64,000 bases of DNA from Artemia franciscana (taxonomy: Eukaryota; Arthropoda; Branchiopoda; Anostraca; Artemiidae), in contig NC_088868.1 of the NCBI RefSeq assembly GCF_032884065.1, positions 36,358,890 through 36,422,889 of the forward strand, read 5' to 3'. Positions within the stretch are counted from its first letter, which is position 1. Each line of letters starts with the position of its first letter. The notes beneath the pieces are model-generated. The model searched no databases and had not been told where the DNA came from. It saw only the letters and a list, made by a program, of their open reading frames with translations. Positions 23,763 to 36,272 of the stretch are shown here, piece after piece. Made by a program: the position numbers and the translations under genes.

Positions 23763-26221
23763 AACAAGAGCTAAGAGCTCTTATGGCACTTGTGACGAGG
23801 TCGGAAGAGCCAAGAGCTCATATGGCATAAGCTCTAGCAAAATTCTAAGAATCAATAGATTAATTTAAAAGGAAATTTAGATGCTTAATGCCGGTTGGGA
23901 TTTAAAATAAGAGCTCTGAGACACGAGGTTCTTCTTAATATCAAAATTCATTAAGATCCGATCACCCACTCGTAAGTTAAAAATAACTCGTTTTTTCAAA
24001 TTTTTACTCTCCCTTCAGCCCCCCAGATGGTCGAATCGGCGAAAACAACTTAATCAAGTCAATCTGTGCATGTACCTAACATGCCTACCAATTTCCACCG
24101 TCCTAGCCCGTCCAGAAGCTCCGAACTCGCCAGAGCACCGGACCCCTCCCTCAAACTCCCTCAAAGAGAGCAGATCAAGTCGGGTTATGTCAATCACGTG
24201 TCAACATTTACTTATTCTATCCACCAACTTTCATCCCTATCTCTCCGTTCTAAGCGTTTTCCAATATTTCCAGTTTCCCCCTCCATCTCCTTCAATGTTA
24301 GCAGATCGGGTCGAGATTTACGAGATTTAAAATAAGAGCCTTAAGACATGAGTTCCGTATAAATATCGAATTTCATTAAGTTCCGGTCACCCGTTCTTAA
24401 CTTTAAAATACCTCAATTTTTCTAATTTTTCCGAATTAACATCCCCTCCAATTCCCCCAAAGAGAGCAGATTCAGTCTGGTTATGTCAATCACATATCTA
24501 GGACTTGTGCTGATTCTTGCCACTAAGTTTCATCTTGATCTCTCCACTCTAAGCGTTTTCCAAGATTTCCGGTTCCACCTCCCCCCAATGACACTGGATC
24601 CAGTCCAATGACTCTTCCCCCCCCCCCAACCCTCCATGTTCCCGGAAACGATTCGAATTAAGAGTCTTCTATATATCAAGTTCCATTAAGATCCAATCAC
24701 CCATTCGTACAATACCTCGATTTTAACGTTTTCCGAGAATTCCGGCAAACCCCTCCAACCCCCCCCCAATATCACCAGATCTGAACGGGATTTAAAACAA
24801 GAGTTCTAAATCACAAGATCCTTGTAAATACCAAATTTCATTAAGATATGATCACCCGTTCGTAAGTTACAAATATCTTATTTTTTCTAATTTTTCCGAA
24901 TTACCCCCCCCTCCAACTCTACCAAAGAGGGTGCATCAGGTTGGGTTATATCAGTCACGTATCTTGGACTTTTGATTATTCTTCCCACCAAGTTTCATCC
25001 TGATCTCTCAGCTATAAGCGTTTTCCAAGATTTTTGGTTCCACCTCCCCCTCCCGCTCCCCCCCCCAATGACGCTGGATCCAGTCGGAAATTAAAACGAA
25101 ATATCTGAGTTACGAGGTGCTTCTAAACATGAAATTTCATTAGGATCCAATCTCTCATTTGTAAGTTAAAAATACCTCATTTTTTCTAGTTTTTCGGAAT
25201 TAGTCCCCCCCCCCCCCCCGAAGCTCCCCCAAAGAGAGTGGATCCGTTCCAGTTACGTCAATCACTTATCTAGGATTTGTGCTTATTTTTCCCACCAACT
25301 TTCATCCCGATCCCTCTACTCTGAGCGTTTTCCAAGATTTTGGGCCTCCCCCCCGAATCCCTCATTGTCACTGGATCCGGTCGGGATTTAAAATAAGAGC
25401 TCTGACACACGACATTCTTCCAAAAATCTAATTTCATCAAGATCCGATCACTCCTTCGTAACTTAAAAATACATCATTTTTCCAATTTCTTAGAATTACC
25501 CGTCCCCCCTCTCAACTCCCCTAAGAGAGCTGATCTGTTGCAGTTATGTCAATCTTGTATCTAAAACTTGCGCTTAATTTTCCCACCAAGTTTCATCCCG
25601 ATAAATCCACTCTAAGCGTTTTCCTAGATTTTAGGTTCCGCCCTCCCAACTCCCCCAAATGTCATCGGATCCAGTCGGGATTTAAAATAAGAGCTCTGAG
25701 ACACGATATACTTCCAAATATCAAATTTCATTAAGATCTAATCTCCCGTTCTTAAGTTAAAAACACCTCTCTTTTTCTAATTTTTCTGATTTACCGACCC
25801 CACTCTCCCCCCCCCCCCCACCCCAGATGATCGAATCGAGAAAACGAAATATTCTTTATTTAATCTGGTCTGGTTCCTGATACGTCTGCAAAATTTCATC
25901 GTCCTAGCTTACCTGGAAGTGCCTAAACTAGCAAAACCGGGACAGACCGACAGACAGGCCGACCGACAGAATTTGCGATTGCTATATCTCACTTGGTAAA
26001 GTGCCATAAAGATACCTCATTTTTCTAATTTTTTCAAATTAACAGCCCCCCCCCAGATGGTCGAATCGAGGAGACGAAAATTTCTAATTTCATCTGGTCT
26101 GGGCCCTGATACGCCTGCCAAACTTCATCGTTATAGCTTATCTGGAAGTCTAGCAGAACCAGGACCGTCAGAACGACAGAAATTACGATCGCTATATGTC
26201 ACTTGGTAGATACCAAGTGCC
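23763..26221 (+). mobile_element. R1 element, copy 2
   Basis: It starts AACAAGAGCTAAGAG, has many ~290-bp tandem units with polyC tracts and AAAGAGAGC-GGATC landmarks, and a tail duplicated once: a first degenerate end near 25985-26010 (CACTTGGTAAAGTGCC), then a second end at 26199-26221 (CACTTGGTAGATACCAAGTG). The right arm keeps only the first ~285 bp of this copy (57506-57791). Confidence 0.75.
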
Positions 26222-26779
26222 TCATTTCATGTCTATTCATGTCCTTTCTCCCCTATCACGCAGTTTATTTTTAGGTTGAGTCCTGGTTGAACTTCGCTGA
26301 AGTAAGGATGCTGGGACTGTTTGAAAAAATTTCCATTTTAGATTTATTGGTCGTTTGTTATTGTAAGTTTTTCTTCTTTTACATGTTTATGATTTTCTGA
26401 GGACGACCCTGGGATATGGGGTCAAGATATTCATTCAAATTAGATTTCCACTGTTTTACGACAAACAGAGCAAACTTCCTGAAAGTTATTGGGCTAACAG
26501 GAAAGCACCAATAATTCTCTAACGTCTAAAAATAAAAGTTAAGATCTTGACTGCTTTGGCTTTCCATGCCTTCACATACCTAAATCATTAAAATTTGATT
26601 GACAAACCAACTTCAATTACCACGATAAATGGCTAAAAACAACCTTTCAGGGAGGCAACTGAAATTTAAAGATAAATATATGAACACTGAGGAATAAAAG
26701 AGATAATAAGATATTTTTTACCAACCCTATGCTTAATAACTTAATGCAACAAGAATAAAATAGCATTCTTCTTTATCAA
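26222..26779. other. Unique-looking sequence shared by both arms from about 26465
   Basis: 26465-26779 aligns to the reverse complement of 57175-57480 (CTGCTTTGGCTTTCCATGCC and onward). No gene seen. Confidence 0.6.
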
Positions 26780-27725
26780 ACAGTTCGTGGTACGAACTGT
26801 GAGAAAAGAACGACTCGACCCAAAAGTAATCGAAGCTGTATAAAAGGAAATTTTTATAAAAATTCATAGAACCAAAGAATTGGCTTCTATGCTGAATCCA
26901 AATAACCAAAAATTTGTTAACTTTATTGTTGCCCATAAAAAGGCCGCAACTCTGAGAAAAATGAAAAAAGTTCAAATGATCTTAATAAACATTACACCAT
27001 TAGATTCAGCATGTCAGAGAACATTCTTAAAAAAGGTTCTAGGTCATATCTACAAAGAAAATTTTGTGTTGTTTGCCAGAAAAAAGATTACAGATCAGAT
27101 TTGAATTTTCCCCAGGGATGATCGTATAAAGCCAATGGTCCTGGAACGTCAGAATAAGGCTTGTTCGAACAAACATCAGAAGTTCTATGGCCTGTTTTTA
27201 GTGACCAAAGAGATTGGCGGGAGACTAGCCTCCGCCCAAGCTCCTTTTCCCCCAAAAATCATCTGATAAAAAATTTGGAAGTTATTTGATTTAGCATTAC
27301 AGAAATACCCAATAGCTATGTCTCCGGGAATGAGAAGACACCCCAAAGTCCTTAAAAATTTGTTTTTGGCAAGGGGGGAAGGATATTCCACAGAAAAAAA
27401 TTTGGAAAGCAAAGTTTTCAAGGGAATTTCTCAGACAAATTTTACACTGAGATGAGGATTCTACAGCAGGATATTAGAAAGGTCAAAATTGAGTATAAAA
27501 GTTATTTCAGACACTAAATTTTTTCTTTTTTTCGAATTTTCTTATTGCAATTCAGCACCTTTTTTGATTAAGGAGTAGATTATAAAGAATTGGGACAAAA
27601 CTTCAAAATTCAGCGTAAAGATCGAGGGATGAGTAACATATAGTACTCTTTTTGTCTGATAAGCAATAATTCATGTCCCTTTTAAGTTTTAATGTCACTC
27701 CTTACTTTCTGCTGGAAAAAATTAT
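26780..27725 (+). mobile_element. R2-like element with terminal hairpin, left arm
   Basis: It starts with hairpin ACAGTTCGT-GGT-ACGAACTGT (26780-26800), then AGTAATCGAAGCTGTA, and later blocks similar to R2 (CATTAGATTCAGC, GAACATT, AGCGTAAAGATCGAGG). It is diverged from the main R2 copies. The same insertion is at 56390-57174 in the right arm, so it predates the duplication. Confidence 0.7.
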
Positions 27726-27734
27726 ACAATTTGA

Positions 27735-28200
27735 AAACAATGCAAACTCACCGGTATAGAACAAATCTGGGTAGTTGATAATTATAGCGACCACACCCAA
27801 GAAGTTAATTATAACGACAACACTCATGAAGTGAACTTAGAAAACAGAATAAAGTATAATTATAGCAAACACATTTTGCATGCACACCCGCTATACTTTA
27901 CCCCCAGTCCCCTTCTTATCTGGAAATATATAGCGTAAATTACATATTTCCAAGCTATTCTCCCAATAGGGATCTCTTAATTCAACCTGTGTTCCTGTAA
28001 ATTGAATCACTGTGACGAAACAAGAACCGGAAAACAAGTGACAGGTGACAGAATGCATTTGACTTATATAATTTGGGCTTTGTTTTTGTACATTAGGGGA
28101 GAGGGGGTAAAGTACACCGGGTCTGCATGAAAAAAGGGAATAGCTACAATTATTCTTAATTCCACGAAGCAACAATCATTTTCTAACTTCACACTCTCTC
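27735..28200. repeat. R3 repeat pair, left arm
   Basis: It contains R3 in both orientations: CACATTTTGCATGCA, then CTATACTTTACCCCC (about 27870-27910), and TATATAATTTGGGCTT, then GGGGGTAAAGTAC (about 28070-28130). The middle (CTGTAAATTGAATCACTGTG) matches the right arm near 55870. Confidence 0.6.
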
Positions 28201-28899
28201 AACATTGACGTGGTTGCTATAACTAATAAGAAACTAAATCCAGTCATTAGACAGACTGCATCAATCGCTAGCAAAAGACTGTTTGCATGATCTAATTTCT
28301 GAATGATCTTTTCACTGCTTTGACTTGGTTATTATTCCTGGCATTTCACTTTAGTTTTTTTGGTTTTTCTTTCCTTTTTCGAGCGCTAAGGACGGTTTAG
28401 TCATGGTACTAGTCGAAATATGCGCTTTATCACTTTGAAAACCAACAGTTACATTGTGCCTTTTCATTTAGTTTTAATTCATACTAAAATTTCTCGAAAG
28501 TTTTTACTTTATACTCTATTAGTCCATCTAATGATTGTAGTTGTAGCAGTAGCCCTAAGAGTTTCGACTTAACGCTCCTGGCGTTCCAGATCTACCTTTT
28601 CCACAACCATATTGAAACTATTACCTTTTCATTTAGTTTCAAATATTCTAACACTAAAACAGTAGTAGGAGTAGCACTAATTACATTAGTTGTGGCATTA
28701 GCATAGCTGTAGCCTTAAGTTTCATGTCCTGAGTTTAACTAAGAGTTGCATGTCCTAATAGTTTCAACAAAATATTTAACCGGTTAGTTGCCCTCCACCA
28801 GTTTTGTATCTTAAAAGGTAGCTAGACCTATACATTTGCAATTCAATGAGCCTCCACTTAGGGTTCACACGACCATCCCTTCCATAAATACCTTATATG
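28201..28899. other. Left-arm-only sequence
   Basis: No gene or known repeat recognised. It has no counterpart in the right arm, which jumps from the equivalent of 28030 to that of about 29470. Confidence 0.5.
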
Positions 28900-29470
28900 C
28901 CCCTGGGGTATAGCTTTCAACCCTTTCCCCCCAGACTCTGAGGGGTTGCGTCAACCCTAGAGGCCTTGCAATGTGATCTTTGGACAATTTTTTGAATAAA
29001 TGGCTATTTCAAAAATTCTATCGGATTCATTTCGAAAAAATAAGGCGAGGAGAGGAGGGATTAGCTGGTCTCCGATCACTTTGACTCTTAAAAAAGAGCT
29101 AAAATGTCTGATTTCCAATCCAGCGAGCCCCCTCCGAAGTTGATACGACCCAAAGTTTTACTTTACGAAGTTTTATTTTAACATACTATAAAGTCATGTG
29201 CCCCCGGGGAAAAATATTAAAGCTCTGATCTTGAGGGCTGTAGGGGGGGAGGTGTCATCCAAAAAGATATAGTTGATGGACTTTTCAACAAAGCTGAACA
29301 AAATAGCTATCTCAAAATTTTGGTTGGATGTTTGGGGCATTGATTGGCGTGGTAGGGAGGGGGGCTGGTTGCGCTCCTATCACTTTCGCCTATCAAAAAA
29401 GCCTTTCAATTTTGAATCGACTGAACACGTTTCAAAGTTTCTGTAACTACTCCTAATACCCGAAAAGCCT
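28900..29470 (+). repeat. R4 dispersed repeat, copy 1
   Basis: GACTCTGAGGGGTTGCGTCA, then GCCTTGCAATGTGATCTTTG, CTCCGATCACTTTGACTC and CGTTTCAAAGTTTCTG, all shared in the same order and orientation with 46735-47281. The layout (polyG, AAATGGCTATTTC, CTCCGATCACTTT) resembles R2, so it may be a distant relative. It is absent from the right arm. Confidence 0.7.
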
Positions 29471-29638
29471 TGGTCTAAAAAAATAAAATTTAAATACGTA
29501 ATTTGGGCTATATTTACACATTAGAGGGCAGGGGCGAAGTACAGGGAGGGTGTATGGAAGATGTGTTAACTATGATTATTATGCTTGTTATGAAGCCAGA
29601 ATTGTTTTCTTAACGTGTTCCCTTCTCTATAGTTAGTT
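29471..29638. repeat. R3 repeat, left arm
   Basis: AATTTGGGCTATATTTACAC, then a GGGGCGAAGTAC landmark and GATGTGTTAACTATGATTAT. It is matched in inverted order at 55672-55810. Confidence 0.6.
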
Positions 29639-29646
29639 CTCTAGGC

Positions 29647-29917
29647 CAGTGGTTCTCAAACTGTTGTAAGCGCACCCCTTGGGGGGTGCGCAAAATCCTT
29701 TAGGGGGAACGTGGCCGGCTAACAAAAAGATAAACAACCCTTTACCTCTAGGACTGGCAATTTCAATTGGGCCTCATATATTATATATATATCATATATT
29801 CATATATTATAGCTATAGGCTAGTTTACTTGGTAGTGGTAACTGAGGTGTAGGTAGGCCTACCTAAAATGTTTTTTGGGTAGAAAGGGGTAGTGTCTAAA
29901 CAAGTTTGAGAACCACT
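29647..29917 (+). mobile_element. hAT-type MITE, left-arm copy
   Basis: Terminal inverted repeats CAGTGGTTCTCAAACTG and TTTGAGAACCACT are typical of hAT MITEs. The flanking CTCTAGGC (29639-29646) matches CTCTAGGG at 29934-29941, an 8-bp target duplication with a short extra stretch at the right end. The interior includes a local TATATA tract. The same insertion is in the right arm. Confidence 0.8.
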
Positions 29918-30034
29918 CTTATCGTTTGAGATACTCTAGGGAATGACCCAAGCAATAATTTACGCTAAATATATGCACATTAGGAAAAAGAGGGGGTAGA
30001 ACCAGTCCTAAGATTGAAGGTGCCTGGAGAAAAA

Positions 30035-30262
30035 TTAATTACAGCCCCCTCCCCTTCCTTCCCAACTCAAAAATAAGAAAAGTAAAGCCAAATTAAAGTG
30101 AAAAATTAGATCAAAATGGTCAATTCTCCCGTCACGACGCATTCTAAGCCACGTTGCTCCGAGCAACTGCCGTAGTTGCCCCATTCCCTTGGAACGGAAC
30201 AAGTTAGGTTGAAGTACAGTGGAAGCACCTGCAAATGTGATAACTAAAATTTTTCGGCACAT
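30035..30262 (-). other. 75-codon open frame kept in both arms, not a supported gene
   Basis: The minus strand encodes a 75-residue frame beginning MCRKILVITFAGASTVLQ; the right arm has an equal-length frame at 55094-55321. The two differ at 16 of 228 bases, 14 of them changing the amino acid and 2 silent, with no indels. That is what neutral drift in a short frame produces. No domain, no splice or promoter context. Recorded because the equal length could mislead. Confidence 0.6.
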
Positions 30263-30938
30263 TATGAAGCACGAATTTTCCTAATACCCTTCATTCTCAA
30301 TAGTTCCATTCGTAGGTTAATATATTTTTTAAGATACCCCCAACCGCACCCCTAATATACAATATATACTCTGAATTGGAATAAACCCTGAATTGGTATA
30401 TATAAGGTAGGGGTAAAGTTTATTTCCGATGTGGCGTAAATGAATGTTAAATCTAGATTCAGGATGCAATTCTGACAATAGAGGTAAGCTTGAACGTTAC
30501 CACTATCCCCCTTAATGTGCAGGTACATACCCTGAGTTGGTATATATAGGGGTGGGGTTAAAGTTAATTTCTGACACATATGAATGTTAAATTTTGATTC
30601 AGGATCCAATTTTTATTATAGAGGTAAGTTCATTTCTAAGCAGCCAGGAGAGTCCGTTAATTTAAACATACCCCCAATATTAGTCTGTTGACTATGACCC
30701 AAAACTGCGTTTATTCCATATTTTAATACTCGGAAGCAGAAAATAAAACAGAAACTCACATATAATGAAATAAAACCGTTCCTCATTCAGACTTCTATCC
30801 AAAATGTATGAAGTCAAAGAAGATATTCCCAAGCACAGAATTCATATTGGAAAGAGTCCAGACTCTGACGCGCAGACTGATTCAGGCTTCTTCATAAAAA
30901 AACCTGTCAAACAAGATCTAACCTGTCTAACCGAAAGT
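30263..30938. other. Sequence shared by both arms
   Basis: It contains a phrase used twice (GGTATATATARGG, then GGTAAAGTTTATTTC-type, then ATGAATGTTAAAT) near 30395-30450 and 30535-30590, about 140 bp apart; the right arm has the same pair near 54760-54960. No gene. Confidence 0.6.
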
Positions 30939-30940
30939 TT

Positions 30941-31114
30941 TTTACTGTTTTAAAAAGTAGAGTTAAGAGAAAGAGTCAAACTTTAGCATAAAGAGCGGGG
31001 CCTTGATGAGGAAGCAGCCCCTTTCACATACGAAGTAATTTCTGTTCGTTTCAAGTTTTAATGTCGCTCCTTACTTTCTGTTAAAAAAACTTTTTTTTTT
31101 TTGTTTTTTTTTTT
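30941..31114. repeat. Half of an R2 foldback
   Basis: One arm only: GAGTCAAACTTTAGCATAAAG through CTTTCACATACG to GTCGCTCCTTACTTTCTG. It begins at the inner breakpoint of the left arm. Confidence 0.7.
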
Positions 31115-31410
31115 AATCTTAAGAAAGAAGCCCATTTCTGCCAAGCATAGCCTTAGCTAATTGAATGAGTATATAAACTTTGCATTCTTTTCGTATTGCA
31201 TTGTTAATCCAGATTTTTTTTTTTTCATTTTTGCAGGTTTTCTCAAGACCCCTGAGCATTTTAAAATATATTATTTTTAACTAAAACATTTCAATCTTGA
31301 AATCTCTAAAACTAGAGATTAGTTTTTTGCCAGTTATAACCGAAAGACGCCTTGCAAACAAACTTCTTTCAAAGCGGCCAGTTCACATCAAGTGCGATGA
31401 AAACGAAAAA
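31115..31410. other. Spacer sequence
   Basis: T runs and AT-rich sequence. No feature recognised. Confidence 0.4.
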
Positions 31411-34099
31411 AACAAGAGCTAAGAGCTCATATGGCACTTGTGACGAGGCGAGAAGAGCTAAGAGCCAAGAGATCATATGGTATGAGCTCTAACAAAATTC
31501 TATGAATCAATAGATTGATTTAAAAAGGAAAATAAGAGGCTTAATGCTGGTCAAGATTTAAAATAAGAGCTCTGAGTCACAAAGTCCTTCTGAATATCAA
31601 AATTCATTAAGATCCGATCACCCACTCGTAAGTTATAAATACCTAATTTTTTCTAACTTTTCCTCTCCCTTTTGCCCCCCCAGATGGTCGAATCTGGGAA
31701 AACGGCTTTATCAAGTCAAATTGTGCAGCTCCCTGACACGCCTACCAATTTTCATCGCCCTAGCACGTCCAGAAGCACCGAACTCGCCAAATCACTGAAC
31801 CCCTTCCCCCAACTCCCCCAAAGAGAGCGAATCCAGTACGATTCTGTCAATCACGTATCAAGGACATTTGTTTATTCTATCCACCAAGCTTCATCCCGAT
31901 TCCTACACTCCAAGTGTTTTTCCAAGATTCCCCCTCCAAATCCCCACAATGTCAAAAGATCTGGTCGGGATTTGGAATAAGAGCTCTGAGACATGAATTC
32001 CTTCTAAAAATCAAATTTCATTACGATCCGATCATCTATTCGTAAGATATAAATACTCCAATTTTCATGTTTTCCAAGAATTCCGGTTCCAACTCCCCCG
32101 AATGTCACAGGATCTGGTCGGAATTTGAAATTAGAACTTTAAAGCACAAGATCATTCTAAATATCAAATTTCATTACGATCCGATCATCTATTCGTAAGA
32201 TATAAATACTCCAATTTTCATGTTTTCCAAGAATTCCGGTTCCAACTCCCCCGAATGTCACAGGATCTGGTCGGAATTTGAAATTAGAACTTTAAAGCAC
32301 AAGATCATTCTAAATATCAAATTTCATTAAGATCTGGTCACCCTTTCGTAAGTTACAAATACCTCAATTTTCAAAATTACCCCCCCCCCCCTAATTCCAC
32401 CAAAGAGAGCAGATCCGGTCCAGTTATGTCAGCTACGTATCTTAGACAGGATTCTATTCTTCCCATCCAGTTTCATCCTGATCTCACCGCTTTAAGTATT
32501 TTCTAAGATTTCCGGTCCCCCCAACTGCCCCCCCCCCAATTACGCTTGATCCGGTTGAGATTTAAAATAAGATATCGGAGTTACGAGGTCCTTCTAAATA
32601 TGAAGTTTCATAAAGATCCGATCACTCCTTCGTAAGTTAAAAATACGTCATTTTTCTTATTTTTCAGAATTACCCCTCCCCCCCGCAATTGAGCGGATCC
32701 GTTCGAATTATGTAAATCACGTATGCAAGACTTCTGCTTATTTTTCCAACCAAGTTTCATCCCAATCCCTCCAATCTAAGCGTTTCCCATCATTTTAGGT
32801 TTCCCCACCCAAAACTTCCCCCAATGTCACCAGATCCGGTCAGGATTTAAAATAAGAGCTTTGAGACACGATATCCTTCCATAAATCAAATTTCATGGAG
32901 ATCCAGTCACCCGTTCGTAAGTTAAAAATACCTCATTTTTTCAATTTTTTCAGAATTAACCCCCCCCCCCCCAACTACCCCAAAGAGAGCGGATCCGTTC
33001 TGATTATGTCAATCATGTATCTAGGACTCGTGTTTTTTTTCCACCAAGTTTCATCCCGATCCATCCACTCTAAGTGTTTTCCAAGTTTTAGGTTTCCACC
33101 TCCCAACTCCCCGCCCCCATCACCAGATCCGGTCGGGATTTAAAATAAGAGCTCTAAGACACGATATCCTTCTAAACATCAAATTTTATTGAGATCCGAT
33201 CACCCGTTCGTAAGTTGAAAATACCTCATTTTTCTAATTTTTAAGAATTACTCCCCCCCCCCCCCAACTACCCCAAAGAGAGAAAATCAGTTCCGATTAT
33301 GTCAATCATGTATCTGGGACTTATTTTTCCCGCTTATTTTTGCCATCAAGTTTCATCCCGATCCCTCACTCTAAGTGTTTTCCAAGATTTTAGGTTCCCC
33401 CCCCTCCAACTCCCCCCAATGTCATCACACCCAGTCGGGATTTAAAAAAAGAGCTCTGAGACACAATATCATTCCAAATATCAAATTTCTTTAAGATCCA
33501 ATCACCCGCTCATAAGTTAAAAATACTTCATTTTTTTATTTTTTCCGAATTAACCAGCCCCCACTCCCCCCCCCCCACCTAGATGGTCATATCGGGAAAA
33601 AGACTATTTCTAATTTAATCTGGTCCGGTCCCTGATACGCTTGCCAAATTTCATCGTCCTAGCTTACCTGGAAGTGCCTAAAGTAGCAAAACCGGGGCTT
33701 TAGGTTTTCCCCCTCCAACTCCCCCAATGTCATCAGATGCGGTCGGGATTTAAAATAAGAGCTCTGAGCCACAATATCATTCCAAACATCAAATTTCATT
33801 AAGATCCAATGACCCGCTGATAAGTTAAAAATACTTCATTTTTTCTATTTTTTGCGAATTAACCGGGCCCCCACTCCCCCCCAGATGGTCAAATCGGGAA
33901 AACGACTATTTCTAATTTAATCTGGTCTGGTCTCTGATACGCTTGCCAAATTTCATCGTCCTAGCTTACCTGGAAGTGCCTCAAGTAGCAAAACCGGGAC
34001 CGACAGACAGACAGACCGACAGACAGATAGACCGACAGACAGACAGACCGACAGAATTGAAGACTGCTATATGTCACTTGGTTAATACCAAGTGCCATA
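31411..34099 (+). mobile_element. R1 element, copy 3
   Basis: It starts AACAAGAGCTAAGAG and ends at hairpin CACTTGGT-TAAT-ACCAAGTG (34075-34094). It has about nine internal tandem units. Two neighbouring units at 32011 and 32164 are a near-perfect 153-bp duplication. The tail is present twice (near 33600 and 33880), joined at AGTAGCAAAACCGGGG-CTTTAGG. A GACAGACAGACC tract runs from 34000 to 34055. Confidence 0.8.
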
Positions 34100-35059
34100 A
34101 AAACATATAAGCATTCCTGTAAAATTACTTAGGTGTATAAGCATGAAATTCATATAAACATGTAAATCCCTTACTTTGGAGATAATTCCTTGCTTACGAC
34201 ATTCCTGACGAAATCAGGATGTTAAAAAATAAAATACCAAAAAAATCAGAACTTTAGTGAAGAATGACATTTTTTTTACAAAATGGTAAGTTGGGAAATG
34301 TTTCGTTTTATGTCTAAAATTTACAAAATTTGGTTTGTTTTGCCATCTTGTATTCCAAATTTCTAATATGTGTCACTTTTTTTCTTTGTGTCTAGGCACA
34401 TGGGAATGTCTCGTTTTGACTTAAAAAGTATCCAGTTAGCAACCCTGCGTTTGTCATCCAGGTACTTCTTGGTTTCTAGTGCTGTTGGTGGTCACCTATA
34501 TTTTAGAGTAGGGCCTGCCTACCGGGTATGAAGAACGAAATTTGTTCTATCCCACAACAGGGCAAATGTTTTTTTGTTTTTTTTTCAATTGACTTAAAAA
34601 GTAAAGAATATGTAAACTATAAAATGGATAATATACAATATTTTTCATTGTGAAGTATCTATAACGGTATTTTGCATCTGTTTATAGTATAAAAAAAAAC
34701 CTAACGCAAGATGGCACCTGTAGTTTTTATTTAGCACTAGTGCAAACTACTAGTCTGATAAGTTTCCCATACTTTTAGGCCCTTTTTCTATAGGCAAGAT
34801 AATATAAACTACAATATACATTGGACCGAAGAGAATTCCTGAACGCAAGGGTGGCTCGAAGCACCCAGGCTCCGGGGGATGAGATCACCTCATTTAAACA
34901 ACTTCAAGATCATATTATACGACTCATGAAAATTTATCATACATTAATCGTTTATCATTTGTACTTATCTATGGAGACAAAACAGAAACTAAAGCGGAAT
35001 ACCTCATTCATAAATGTGTACTTAAAAACAGCTAAACTTGTATTCGCCTCTTGTTCAAA
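34100..35059. other. Unassigned sequence
   Basis: No homology recognised. A 107-codon plus-strand frame at 34821-35144 overlaps the end of the hAT remnant and looks fortuitous. Confidence 0.4.
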
Positions 35060-36272
35060 GTGGAGTAGTGCTGGACAATCTTGTTTTTTCAGTCAATCAG
35101 AGTCAGAGGCATCGGTGAACTCGAGTGAATCTAGTCGTGAATGAACCATGTCAGTTCTTAGCAAATTATTAACAAACCTTAGCTTACTACATATTCTTTT
35201 GGCAGTAGCAACTAGAATAGGTGTTGTCGCGGCCACTTTTCAAAGACGATTGGATTGCTTAAGCTGACATTTGCTGGTGATTTACTTAACCTACAAAGTC
35301 TCTCAAGCAAATGGGGCTGTGGTAAAATTGGAACAGAACTTCAAGGTCGACTTAAAGAGCAGTATTTGGGAGCAATATTGTTGCTAATTACATATCTGAA
35401 ACCAAAGCCCTTTATTAAAAGATGGCTTAAGTAAGGAGCAAAATGGCTGAAAGTTGATAAGTCAAGCTCTGAGATTATCTTTCATCATTGTAATCAATCT
35501 TTTCAGCAGGATTCTGAAATACAGTCAACAGAAATGATGCATTGAGATCTCAAGTTGACACTGAATTCGGCTGTCAAAACAAAATGATCCAAGTCATCAA
35601 TTATGATGTCTGATGAAGTCTGTCTCTGAATCGACTTCCATCCATCCGGCAAACAATGCTACACTGTCGACTAAATCGTAGATGTCATTCTTCGATATTC
35701 TTTCGAAAAATATCTTTACAGCTTCAAGCATCTTGATTACCTTGTTGATGTTGATCTGCTTTTCTTCAATTATTTGTGTTGCTATCCTGATCTTACATGA
35801 TATTCTTCATAAACATGAGGCAGGCAGTAAAATCTTAAGTTTAGAATCCTTTTCAGAAGGCAGCTAGCTCGTTCCTTCGTCTTCGCATTGGCGCTCTTTA
35901 TCTGTTTAAATTCGTCAATGGCTGAAATGATGGCTTGAAACAACTTGACTACTGCTTGTATGGTTTCAGCCCTTGCAGTCCACCGAGAAAAGAATTGCAC
36001 AATGCTGCATATTAGTGTTTAATCTGTGTGCCTGGCAGGGAATGTGAGGCAAACATCAATAAAGAAGTTCAGATACTTTCTACTGGGCCCCTTTAAATTG
36101 ACTAGACGTGGCACTTGCATAATCATGAGACTGGAAAGCTAGTTTATCCAGAGAGATTCCTCTCCTTGATAATGTTCCTGATATATTTTCCGTCATACCC
36201 TGTTCAGATTTGTCAATAGCCTCGCAAGTCTTTTTCTAGGTCTTTGCTCTGAGTAGTGGCATCATCGAATGG
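35060..36272 (-). mobile_element. hAT superfamily transposase remnant (DUF4371/ZMYM1-like)
   Basis: In minus-strand order the pieces are FDDATTQSKDLEKDL (36270), ISLDKLAFQSHDYASATSSQ then FKGAQ-KVSELL and LPHIPCQAHRLNTN, FSRWTARAETIQAVVKLFQA then IISAIDEFKQIKSANAKTKE and RASCLLKRILNLRFYCLPH, INKVIKMLEAVKIFFERISK and NDIYDLVDSVALFAGWMEVD, and finally TTPILVATAKRICSKLRFVN then NLLRTDMVHSRLDSL, the C-terminal dimerisation part. The order and the RW-x-(A/S)R and QAHR-x-N motifs are those of DUF4371-type hAT transposases. Several stops and frame changes make it inactive; the N-terminal zinc finger is absent. Confidence 0.8.

Larger units (their letters stand above)
21598..30938. repeat. Left arm of a large inverted duplication
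   Basis: Read in reverse complement, this segment aligns in order with 54418-60580. Shared blocks: CTTTGAATTGAGTAGCTTGA at the outer edge, the spectrin exon, the minisatellite, the 5' end of an R1 element, the R2-like copy with hairpin, R3 copies, a hAT MITE with the same target site, and the 75-codon open frame. The left arm has extra sequence at 24050-26465 (R1 body) and 28030-29470. The inner edge is at 30938. Confidence 0.9.

Noticed and set aside
23611-23868. Lys/Ser-rich 85-codon frame
   Set aside because: It lies across the minisatellite and the start of an R1 element; its composition follows the repeats.
34821-35144. 107-codon plus-strand frame
   Set aside because: It overlaps the readable minus-strand hAT dimerisation region and has no similarity of its own.
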